Origin: Phycisphaerales bacterium
Lineage (GTDB): Bacteria; Planctomycetota; Phycisphaerae; UBA1845; UTPLA1
Assembly: GCA_022360095.1 (NCBI GenBank)
Contig: JAKSDK010001037.1
Span: 248,001-312,000 of the forward strand
Length of the DNA: 64,000 bases
Direction: 5' to 3'
Shown here: in pieces, positions 8,679 through 15,636 of the stretch
Position numbering within the stretch: position 1 is the first letter of the stretch
How the letters are laid out: each line of letters opens with the position of its first letter
The notes under the pieces: model-generated
What the model was told of the DNA's origin: nothing
The model's database searches: none
The model's input: only the letters and a program-made list of their open reading frames with translations
Made by a program: the position numbers and the translations under genes

Positions 8679-9572
8679 ATGCCCGAGCTTCCGGATATTG
8701 AAGCCTATCTCCACGCGCTAAGACCTCGAATCGTTGATTTTCCCCTGGAACGGACTCGGATTGTGAGTCCTTTTCTGGTCCGGTCCGTTGAACCGCCGAT
8801 CGATGCCGTCGAAGGACACGAGGTCACGGATCTTCGCAGGTTGGGTAAACGCATCGTTGTGGCGTTTGAAGGGGAGTTGTATCTCGTCTTCCACCTGATG
8901 ATCGCGGGACGGTTTCGGTGGCTGAAACGAGGCGCGAAGCCGCCGGGCAAGATCGGCCTGGCGACCTTCGATTTTCCGACGGGAACGCTGGCTGTGACCG
9001 AAGCCGGGACGAAGAAACGAGCCGCGTTGCATTTGGTTCGTGGGGAGAGGGCACTGGCCACACACGATCCCGGCGGACTCGAACCTCTTGAAATGAACGC
9101 CGCGACTTTCCGTGAGGCCGTTGTTCGCGAGAATCACACGCTCAAACGCACGCTCACGGACCCGCGCCTGATTTCAGGCATCGGCAATGCTTATTCTGAC
9201 GAGATCCTGCATGCCGCGCAATTGTCGCCGATCAAGTTGACGGCCAAACTGACTCAGGACGAAGTCACGCGGCTTCATGAGGCCATGCAACGAACTCTGC
9301 GACATTGGACCGAGACGCTTTGTGAGCAGTTTGCCGATCGCTTTCCAGGCCAGGGCGACATCACCGCGTTTCGCGATGGGTTCGCCGTCCACGGTCGTTT
9401 CGGCCAACCTTGCCCCGTTTGTCAGAGCCCGATTCAGCGCATTCGTTATGCCGATAACGAAACCAATTATTGTGCCCGATGTCAGACCGGTGGTCGGGTG
9501 CTTGCGGACCGTTCGCTCTCGCGGTTGTTGAAGGGCGACTGGCCCAGGAGAATCGAGGAGCTTGATCCATAG
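8679..9572 (+). CDS. mutM: Formamidopyrimidine-DNA glycosylase (Fpg/MutM-like)
   Basis: A 297-residue base-excision repair enzyme that removes oxidised purines and nicks the DNA by beta,delta-elimination. It starts MPELPDIEAY, so after Met removal Pro is the catalytic N-terminus and Glu3 the general acid; K57 in LGKRIV matches the conserved lysine. The H2TH part reads DPRLISGIGNAYSDEIL, and the C-terminal zinc finger has CPVC...NYCARCQTGGR. Its RNA or DNA partner residues fit Fpg more than endonuclease VIII. The name mutM is given for the family; a paralogue with a specialised role is possible. It is followed by the repeat-rich non-coding block. Confidence 0.9.
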   Translation: MPELPDIEAYLHALRPRIVDFPLERTRIVSPFLVRSVEPPIDAVEGHEVTDLRRLGKRIVVAFEGELYLVFHLMIAGRFRWLKRGAKPPGKIGLATFDFPTGTLAVTEAGTKKRAALHLVRGERALATHDPGGLEPLEMNAATFREAVVRENHTLKRTLTDPRLISGIGNAYSDEILHAAQLSPIKLTAKLTQDEVTRLHEAMQRTLRHWTETLCEQFADRFPGQGDITAFRDGFAVHGRFGQPCPVCQSPIQRIRYADNETNYCARCQTGGRVLADRSLSRLLKGDWPRRIEELDP

Positions 9573-9656
9573 CGCGTGATCCTCTTCAGAAGTAGAGCGT
9601 GCTCTGACCGCCACGAAGTTCACGCGAACGTCGCATGTGACGGCGGGTGGAACCCG

Positions 9657-9713
9657 CCCTACATTCACTGGGTGGCCATGTCGCCCGTCGTCCGCTGCAC
9701 AGGGCAAAAAAAA
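9657..9713 (+). repeat. Direct repeat, copy A (about 57 bp)
   Basis: The segment from CCCTACATTCACTGGGTGG to an A-run recurs almost unchanged at 9944-10003 in the same orientation. Copy A has GCTGCACAGGGC where copy B has GCTGTACACAGGGC. The two copies flank the palindrome array, like the ends of a small cassette or a duplicated intergenic module. Confidence 0.85.
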
Positions 9714-9747
9714 GGCTCGCTGAAAAGGCTCGCTGAAAAGGCTCGCT

Positions 9748-9793
9748 GGACCGAGAATCCTTTCTCGCTGGACCGAGAATCCTTTCTCGGTCC
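9748..9793. repeat. Two overlapping palindromes with an ATCCTT centre
   Basis: Unit 1 (9748-9771) and unit 2 (9770-9793) share GGACCGAGA, a six-base centre ATCCTT and a right arm starting TCTCG. In unit 2 the right arm TCTCGGTCC makes a perfect 9-6-9 palindrome. The 9-6-9 layout resembles the arm-centre-arm plan of Xer recombination sites, but each unit could equally form an RNA hairpin. Confidence 0.7.
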
Positions 9794-9889
9794 TCCTCCA
9801 GCGGAATCTTTTCCTGTGTATTCCTCGCATCAGCCGTGTGTTTTTTGCTTTCCGACAAAAATATGGGAAGGGATTCCCATGGAGGATGA

Positions 9890-9937
9890 GGGCCGAGAAA
9901 GGATTCTCGGCCCAGCATGGGAAAGGATTCTCGGCCC
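9890..9937. repeat. Two palindromes with an AAGGAT centre, inverted relative to 9748-9793
   Basis: Unit 3 (9890-9913) is a perfect 9-6-9 palindrome GGGCCGAGA-AAGGAT-TCTCGGCCC, whose centre is the reverse complement of that in units 1 and 2. Unit 4 (9914-9937) keeps the centre and right arm but has a diverged left arm. Compared with unit 2, the third arm position changes from A:T to G:C on both arms together, which suggests that pairing or dyad symmetry is maintained. Confidence 0.7.
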
Positions 9938-9943
9938 AGCATG

Positions 9944-10003
9944 CCCCTACATTCACTGGGTGGCCATGTCGCCCGTCGTCCGCTGTACACAGGGCAAAAA
10001 AAA
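9944..10003 (+). repeat. Direct repeat, copy B (about 60 bp)
   Basis: Second copy of the repeat at 9657-9713, differing by a two-base insertion and few other changes. It ends in an A-run followed by GGGCGGGCGCC and sits about 60 bases past the end of the recombinase gene on the opposite strand. Confidence 0.85.
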
Positions 10004-10063
10004 GGGCGGGCGCCGTTCTCAAACAGCGCCCGCCCGTGAAGAGCATTGCGATCGGAGCCTTGA

Positions 10064-11101
10064 TCAGGCTCGCGGATGGTTTTCGTCGTAGTCTTTTTTC
10101 AACTGGGCCGTCGTGACGTGCGTATAGACCTGAGTCGTGCTAAGCGACTGGTGTCCGAGCAACTCCTGCACGCTTCGGAGATCGGCGCCGTTGTTGAGCA
10201 TGTGTGTGGCGAACGTATGTCGCAGCGTGTGCGGGCTGATCGACGGATCGAGGCCGGCGGCCGCGAGGTACTTGTCGAGCTTACGGCGGACGCTACGGGT
10301 GCTGAGACGCTGCCCATGTTTGTTGACGAACATGGCGTCCTGGTCTGAGGCGCCGTTTCGAGGATCGCTCTTTCGCATTTCGATGTAGCGTCTGATCGCG
10401 GCGACGGCCGTGGGGCCGATCGGAGAGATTCGTTCTTTGCGACCTTTGCCGCGAATGCGAAGTTGGCCCGCTTCGCCGTTGAGATCGTTGACGTTCAGGG
10501 CGACGAGTTCGCTGACTCGGACGCCTGTTGAATAAAGCGTTTCCAGCATGGCTCGATCACGCGCACCGAGAAGCGTGGCCTCATCGGGTGTGCGAAGCAG
10601 CTTTTGAATTTGTTCGAGATCGAGGAATTTCGGCAGTCGCTTTTCCTGCTTGGGCGTTCGGATCGTCGCGACGGGATTCGTCTGAATGTGACCGCGCCGG
10701 AGACAGAACTTATAGAAGCTACGAAGCGTCGCCAGTTTTCGGGCGGCGGTCGCCTTTGAGTATTCCCGCTCGTTCAGGAACGAGAGGAAGGCTCGAATCT
10801 GATTGGCGTCCGCCTCGAGCAGCTTTTGGCGGAGCATATCGGTCTGCGTGCCCGTCTGCGTGGCGACGGCGACGGCCGTTCCGCCCGCGCCGCTTGCAGC
10901 AGGGTGCCCCGGCGTTTGACTTGCACCGGCCGTTCTCGGCGCGGCCGACGCTGCGTTCATCGCGGCCTCGGCTCCGCCAATAAGAAACTGGCTGAACTGG
11001 TGCAGGTCCGCTGCGTAACACTTGCCCGTGTGAGGCGAGAAGTGCCGCTCATAGCGGAGGTAGTTCAGGAATTCAGTAACGAGTGGATGTTCTTGACTCA
11101 T
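10064..11101 (-). CDS. xerC: Tyrosine recombinase, XerC/XerD type
   Basis: A 345-residue site-specific recombinase of the lambda-integrase fold. The catalytic set is complete: R195 (STGVRVSEL), the beta-hairpin lysine in RGKGRKER (about 219-224), H291 and R294 (HTLRHTFATHM), H317 (LLGHQSLSTTQ) and nucleophile Y326 (VYTH). The N-terminal SAM-like core-binding domain is split by an Ala/Gly/Thr-rich insert at about residues 43-88, unusual for Xer proteins of about 300 residues. Housekeeping Xer proteins resolve chromosome dimers at dif; whether this one does, or instead acts on the palindromes just downstream (9748-9937), cannot be told from the sequence. XerC versus XerD is not certain. Confidence 0.88.
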   Translation of the reverse strand: MSQEHPLVTEFLNYLRYERHFSPHTGKCYAADLHQFSQFLIGGAEAAMNAASAAPRTAGASQTPGHPAASGAGGTAVAVATQTGTQTDMLRQKLLEADANQIRAFLSFLNEREYSKATAARKLATLRSFYKFCLRRGHIQTNPVATIRTPKQEKRLPKFLDLEQIQKLLRTPDEATLLGARDRAMLETLYSTGVRVSELVALNVNDLNGEAGQLRIRGKGRKERISPIGPTAVAAIRRYIEMRKSDPRNGASDQDAMFVNKHGQRLSTRSVRRKLDKYLAAAGLDPSISPHTLRHTFATHMLNNGADLRSVQELLGHQSLSTTQVYTHVTTAQLKKDYDENHPRA

Positions 11102-11315
11102 GATCGCGACACTCTTCTCGGCGAGTTTTACAATGTCTCTGCAACCTGGCCAGGCACGCTCCGCGGCCTCCCCACCTTCATAACACAGGTTCCAGCTACA
11201 CCCGGTCGACGCTTGTTGGTCTTACCAAACGCCGGCGGGTTGCTCAGCTGCGGACACTCCGTCCGCAAGCCATCCAAGGTATCGGGCTATTTTGTGCCCG
11301 AGTTCACCTAACTCT

Positions 11316-11525
11316 TTAATTCCGAAGCTCATCCAATTCAATTTCCAACCGCCGGCCCATCTGATAACTGAGAACCGCGGCATCGAACCAGTCGAATTCC
11401 GACCCGCCGTCACTGGCAAGGCTCGCAAATGCACCAATCACATCGGCCTCATTTCCGGGACGATATCGGAACAAGTAGCGGTGCTTGCCTTTAACTAATG
11501 ATAGCTGCCTGACCGCGTCTTTCAT
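11316..11525 (-). CDS. Small conserved protein of unknown function
   Basis: A 69-residue protein whose ATG (11525) overlaps the stop of the upstream lipoprotein gene as ATGA, implying translational coupling. It contains YLFRYRPGNEADVIGAFASL and FDWFDAAVLSYQMGRRL; I believe similar short proteins recur in planctomycetes but know no function. It lacks a signal peptide or membrane helix, so it is probably cytoplasmic. It is the last gene of the TolB-like/lipoprotein operon. Confidence 0.7.
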   Translation of the reverse strand: MKDAVRQLSLVKGKHRYLFRYRPGNEADVIGAFASLASDGGSEFDWFDAAVLSYQMGRRLEIELDELRN

Positions 11526-12271
11526 ACCGGGGTCTCCCTGTTGTTCTCCATAGCCGTCAAGATCCATCTGGACCGCTCCTGTTTCATGAGATTGGACAAA
11601 GCGTCATGCCAGCAGAATCGGAGAAACAGCGATTGGACTTTCAAGTATTGACGCCAGCCCAAATGGTTTTCTTCGTGATCGACCCTGGGAGTGGCGTATT
11701 TTTTGACCGCCTGACGGGTCCGTTTGTGGGCGGCGTTATAAACTGCCTGAAATTGGCTGGTTGGGACCAGTGAGGCCCCGAGTCGAGAGGCCGTGAAGGG
11801 CTCGGAGCGTCTGGAAGCCACGACCGGATCGAATGCGTCGGGGTCATTTGCTCGAGCGGCATAAATTTGCAAGACAAGCCCAACGGCGGGCGTATAAGCG
11901 TCATATTCGGTAATACCGGCAATAAGAATGGCGTCGGAGCCAACGGCCTCCGCGACCTCCAGGGCGTGGGCCGGTGACTCCACGTGCGATTTGCCCTGAC
12001 CGGCCAGGACCGCGACGACCCGATTTACCGGAAGAACGCCCACTCCTTTGACGAAGGTGAGTTCGGATGCAAGCAGGTCCGCGGCTTTGATGGGGTCCAA
12101 CTGAAACTCGCCACTGAAGTTCAGGATCGGGGCAACGGCGAGCGTCTTCGGTTGAATGAAGGGCTCTGCGATCGACAGTTCATTTTTTTTCCCAGAGCAG
12201 CCCAATCCCCAGATCAGCCAGGCGACGGCGATGACGTTCGGGACGTGATTTTTTCGTAATCGTTGGGCCAT
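11522..12271 (-). CDS. Predicted lipoprotein of unknown function
   Basis: A 249-residue predicted lipoprotein. From the ATG at 12271 the N-terminus is MAQRLRKNHVPNVIAVAWL and then a lipobox ending LGCS, so Cys would be lipidated. The mature part has LAVAPILNFSGE, GVLPVNRVVAVLAGQG and VGSDAILIAGITEYDAY, which resembles proteins that set up an envelope-assembly nucleotide-free fold akin to the TolB N-terminal domain or CsgG-like lipoproteins; this is only a guess. Starts at 12286 or 12328 would give an overlong n-region. It lies 43 bases after the TolB-like gene and is coupled to the small gene downstream. Confidence 0.75.
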   Translation of the reverse strand: MAQRLRKNHVPNVIAVAWLIWGLGCSGKKNELSIAEPFIQPKTLAVAPILNFSGEFQLDPIKAADLLASELTFVKGVGVLPVNRVVAVLAGQGKSHVESPAHALEVAEAVGSDAILIAGITEYDAYTPAVGLVLQIYAARANDPDAFDPVVASRRSEPFTASRLGASLVPTSQFQAVYNAAHKRTRQAVKKYATPRVDHEENHLGWRQYLKVQSLFLRFCWHDALSNLMKQERSRWILTAMENNRETPV

Positions 12272-12314
12272 AATATCGCTATACATTGCCTTGCTTGCCG
12301 CCGTCCGACGCAAT

Positions 12315-13472
12315 TTATTCCTCGTCACTTACTTCAATGACACTGGCGGCCCGGCGATTGGTTGTTGTTTTCGTAGATGGCGGATCGATCTTGATGGGTT
12401 GGAGCGGCTTGGTGCTCCAAATCGTCTCAGAATCGGTCGTTCGAAGGCTGAAATAGATACGCCCGTCCTTCGACCAGACCGGTGCGTAGCTTTCGCCCAT
12501 GTGGTTGGTGATTCGCTGCAAACCGTGGCCGTCGGCTTCAACGATTCCGATGTCCGAGTGAACAGTCGTTTGAGTCGCGGCGACCGTGCCTTCCGTGGTC
12601 GGGCCGGCGTTGTTCCTTTCTCGTGATTCCACAAAGGAGAAAGCGAGCTGCGTTCCATCGTGTGACCAGGCCGGCGAGATCAGCGCCGTATTGGGACTGC
12701 TGGCGACTTCCGTCGGGAAGAGGACCTCATCGCCTTTGATGTCCAGGGTCCAGATGCTGAACCAGCGGCTCGACCAGATTCGCGCTCGCTGGTAAGCGAT
12801 TTTGTCGCCTGAGGGCGACCAGGCCGGGAAAAGGCCTTCGCCGATCAAGCGTTTCAAACCCGGTTTCTCCAGTTCGGCGATCCAGAGCTCTCCACGGTCT
12901 TCTCTCGTGTTGATTCGGCAATAAGTCAGTCGCTTTCCGTCCGGTGACCAACTGGGGTGGAGCTCCGGCATGGGGCTGTAGGTAATCTGAGTCGGGTTGC
13001 GTCCATTGGCATCGACCAGCCAGATGTCCCAATTGCCGGCGCGATCACTGGCGAAGGCGATTCGTTTTCCGTCGGGGCCAAACTCGGGTTGGGTATCGTT
13101 GACCGGCCCGTCCGTGATCTGGGTGATGGTCGCGCCGGTGATGGACTTGATGTAAAGGTGGCTGTTCGGAGAATGTCGCGTCGAGGCGTAGACGAGCTTT
13201 TTGCCTGACGGGTCGATGTCGGGATCAAAATCGGACCCTTCACTCGGTGTCGTGTGTTGCCGAAGGTCCGTTGCGGCCTTGCCTTCGAACGTCGTGTATT
13301 GACTGCTGTCTTGATCAAACGGATTTAGATTTCTGCTTGCCTCGGGTTCCGGCGGAGCCGGCCGGATTTCCGGAGGCGTTCTGCCTTGTTTGGTTTCGGT
13401 GCAAGCCGTTTCACAAACGACAAGACCGATCGTGATTAGAATCAGGCATTTTCGGAATTCAGGAAGCGTCAC
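12315..13472 (-). CDS. TolB-like beta-propeller lipoprotein (PD40 repeats)
   Basis: A 385-residue periplasmic or membrane-anchored propeller. Repeats of the form PxWSPDGKxLxY are clear: FDPDIDPSGKKLVYAS, PEFGPDGKRIAFASDRAG, HPSWSPDGKRLTY, PAWSPSGDKIAY, PAWSHDGTQLAFSF and PVWSKDGRIYFS, enough for a six-bladed TolB-type propeller. From GTG at 13472, with GGAG eight bases before it, the protein begins with a 23-residue signal ending in a lipobox (VCETAC). Such proteins act in Tol-Pal-type envelope functions or as sensors; this copy is not near tolQRA or pal, so a TolB name is not given. It heads the operon with the next two genes. Confidence 0.85.
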   Translation of the reverse strand: MTLPEFRKCLILITIGLVVCETACTETKQGRTPPEIRPAPPEPEASRNLNPFDQDSSQYTTFEGKAATDLRQHTTPSEGSDFDPDIDPSGKKLVYASTRHSPNSHLYIKSITGATITQITDGPVNDTQPEFGPDGKRIAFASDRAGNWDIWLVDANGRNPTQITYSPMPELHPSWSPDGKRLTYCRINTREDRGELWIAELEKPGLKRLIGEGLFPAWSPSGDKIAYQRARIWSSRWFSIWTLDIKGDEVLFPTEVASSPNTALISPAWSHDGTQLAFSFVESRERNNAGPTTEGTVAATQTTVHSDIGIVEADGHGLQRITNHMGESYAPVWSKDGRIYFSLRTTDSETIWSTKPLQPIKIDPPSTKTTTNRRAASVIEVSDEE

Positions 13473-13842
13473 GGTGCTCACTCCGTTCAGGCTGGACCTT
13501 TGCATTTTGTCATTTCGGGCATGGACGCAGGGGCCTACTGTGATGCTTATCGGCTGCTGGGCGTGGCCGAATTAGTTATCACACCAATACAATCGATTTG
13601 TGTTTTGTCCGATAAGCCGACGTGAATCTATCGACGTGAGAAGAGGACAATCTTGAGATTTCCAGCCGATGTTTTGTGACGATAAGTTGCTGTGGGGAAT
13701 GACATTGTATTCGTAGGTAGACTCCGTATTTCAGGCAAGAATCGCCTGGATCTGCGCAATTCCTGCATCGGAGTTTTTCAATCGTCGTCTATATTGACAC
13801 TGTCAGTCATCAGAAGCGGATGATGGCGTTTTGTCGTTCATA
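13473..13842. other. Intergenic region upstream of the TolB-like operon
   Basis: These 370 bases separate two genes on the minus strand. They should hold the promoter of the TolB-like operon and the end of the TPR-protein transcript. Locally AT-rich stretches occur near 13570-13620 and 13780-13800, but I found no strong hairpin with a T run, no RNA gene and no convincing promoter pair. Confidence 0.5.
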
Positions 13843-14889
13843 TCAGGGCTGATTGGGACCCGGACTCCGTGATTCGATTCGCTGTTTCAGTTGAATCGCC
13901 TGCTGGTTTTCAGGATCGTTTTGAAGCACTTTCTCCAGACGCTCCTTCGCTTCACCCATTCCACCCAGTTCGAGTTCAAGCCGTGCAGCGGACAGCTGCC
14001 AAGCGGTGTTCTTCGGATCCTTCTCAATCGCCCTGATGATCAAATTACGAGCAGTCAGAGCGGCAAGGCGACGTTCGGCTTCCGCCTGATCGATCAGGAC
14101 ATTGGCGACCTGATGGTAATGCTCGCCGTTTTCAGGGTCGGTTCTGAGGTAGTACGCATAAAGGCTCTTGATGACCTCATAGCAACGAATCAATTTTTCA
14201 TGGGCATCTTCGTTGAAGGCGTCGTCTCGAATTTTGCCGCTGAAGACTGCGATCGCGCGTTCAATGGAACCGACGACCAACTCGGGTTCGTTGGCGATCA
14301 ACGCGATTTCGCTCATCCGCAATTGAATCTCGCCGTCATTGGGGGCGCTGCTCGCGGCCTTCTGTGCGGTTTCAATCGCCTTTTTCATTCTCTTCTGACC
14401 GGCGTAGGCCATGGCGAGGTCCGCGGTGATCTGTGCCAGAACAGGCTTTCCGTTTTCGACGGAAGGAGCCAATTTCACCGCTTTCTCAAACTGCCAGGTC
14501 GCCAGGGGATGTTGACGTGTCTCCAGGTACATCCGGCCTACGGCGGCAAAACCCCGATAATCTTCTTCGCCCTCTTTCGTCTTGTTGTATTGGTCCAGAA
14601 CAAAAAGAGCGTCGGCTCCGCGTTTGTCTTCCAGATACAGCAGTCCTTCCAGGAGTTTGAGCTTGTTCAGAGTCGGTTTCAGTCGAGACGCCCGCTGAAA
14701 CAGTCGCGATGCTTCGGCAATATCGCCCGAATCGATCTTGGATAATGCCGTTTCCAACATTTTTTCCGGATTGGGCGCCGCTTTGATCTCGCCTTCCTTG
14801 GGCACCTGAGCGAGCACTTGAATCGGCGCGGCCATGACGAAAAGAATCATGAACAACCAAGTACGGTGTGTGGAGCGCTGTGCCATCAC
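13843..14889 (-). CDS. Periplasmic tetratricopeptide-repeat protein
   Basis: A 348-residue secreted protein. The signal peptide is about residues 1-28 (hydrophobic WLFMILFVMAAPIQVLA, cleavage near AQA-like LAQ). The mature protein is helical with TPR-like units: EKMLETALSKIDSGDIAEA, RRFAAVGRMYLETRQ-like segments, ADLAMAYAGQKRMKKAIETA and a C-terminal unit ending GMGEAKERLEKVLQNDPEN. TPR proteins act as scaffolds, so a role in envelope or flagellar assembly is possible because fliS lies 172 bases upstream, but nothing shows this. ATG at 14889 is the best start for the signal peptide (MMAQRSTHRTW). Confidence 0.85.
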   Translation of the reverse strand: MMAQRSTHRTWLFMILFVMAAPIQVLAQVPKEGEIKAAPNPEKMLETALSKIDSGDIAEASRLFQRASRLKPTLNKLKLLEGLLYLEDKRGADALFVLDQYNKTKEGEEDYRGFAAVGRMYLETRQHPLATWQFEKAVKLAPSVENGKPVLAQITADLAMAYAGQKRMKKAIETAQKAASSAPNDGEIQLRMSEIALIANEPELVVGSIERAIAVFSGKIRDDAFNEDAHEKLIRCYEVIKSLYAYYLRTDPENGEHYHQVANVLIDQAEAERRLAALTARNLIIRAIEKDPKNTAWQLSAARLELELGGMGEAKERLEKVLQNDPENQQAIQLKQRIESRSPGPNQP

Positions 14890-15061
14890 GTTCTCCCTTA
14901 TTGCGAGCGATTTAGTCGGCTTATGTCTTGTTCTACGTTTCTATCGGACTCGGTGTTCGAGCACTTGGATGTCAAGACGAGGGACGCGTTCATTATCGGC
15001 GGAGGGTGCAGGCTTCGCCACCCCGACGAGCCCGTGGGGTGTGACCTGTAGCAGGCGATGA

Positions 15062-15517
15062 TTAACCTTCCAGGCTGAGCGTCGTGCCGCTTTCGATAGG
15101 GGTATCTTCCAAACGAGCCGTTGGCGAAGAGGCGTGTTCCTCATTGCGGGTCTTGTCGATCAACATCTGCCAGGTTTCACGTTGATGATGAAGGATTTTC
15201 AAGGCCTCCTCGATGGCCGTTTGGCTTCGCTTCATGTTGGCTTCGACCAATCGGTCATAGATGAAACTGTAAAGGGCGGCCATCTGTTCACAAAGCTTTG
15301 GGTTGACCTCATGGCGGAGACCGTTGCGCATTTCCAGAACAATGTTCTGAGCGCGAATGAGCTTTTCACAACTGGTCTCCAAATCGCCTTTGGCCATGGC
15401 ATCGTGGGCCTGGTTTGCGAACCGGATCGCGCCGTCATACAGCATCAATTGAAGCTGTTCCGGCGTCGCGGTCATGACCGCATTGCGCAGGTACTCATTT
15501 TTGGCATCCTGTGTCAT
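15062..15517 (-). CDS. fliS: Flagellar export chaperone FliS
   Basis: A 151-residue cytosolic chaperone that binds the C-terminus of flagellin and prevents early polymerisation. The sequence matches the family: NEYLRNAVMTATPEQLQLML, YDGAIRFANQAHDAMAKGD, then the helical bundle core with LIRAQNIVLEMRNGLRHEVN and QMAALYSFIYDRLVEAN. Length is a little over the usual 120-140, with a variable hydrophilic tail. The ATG at 15517 is preferred to the upstream frame start. It follows fliD on the same strand 119 bases later, the common flagellin-fliD-fliS order. Confidence 0.93.
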   Translation of the reverse strand: MTQDAKNEYLRNAVMTATPEQLQLMLYDGAIRFANQAHDAMAKGDLETSCEKLIRAQNIVLEMRNGLRHEVNPKLCEQMAALYSFIYDRLVEANMKRSQTAIEEALKILHHQRETWQMLIDKTRNEEHASSPTARLEDTPIESGTTLSLEG

Positions 15518-15636
15518 GATGAATAATGCATCGGTGATCGGACGCAACGAGTTTCGAATAGAGCAGGTGAAATGGCGAAAGAATGAATTTCTGTCTTCCC
15601 GCGGCGAGCATGACGAGTTGCGCCATGATCCGAAAA

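Larger units (their letters stand above)
9573..10063. other. Non-coding repeat-rich block between DNA glycosylase and recombinase
   Basis: No credible gene lies in these 491 bases; the open frames here are made of the repeats themselves. The layout is: a small hairpin GGCGGG/CCCGCC near 9640-9657, a first copy of a ~57-bp repeat, a 13-base tandem repeat GGCTCGCTGAAAA (9714-9748, nearly three units), four related 24-base palindromes in two opposed pairs, another hairpin ATGGGAA/TTCCCAT at 9864-9881, and the second copy of the ~57-bp repeat. Confidence 0.7.

Noticed and set aside
9174-10116. Several long open frames through the repeat block and its borders
   Set aside because: Their sequences are translations of the tandem and inverted repeats, on both strands, with no family resemblance.
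14890-15061. Possible promoter TTGACA near 14970 on the minus strand
   Set aside because: No acceptable -10 follows at 16-18 bases.
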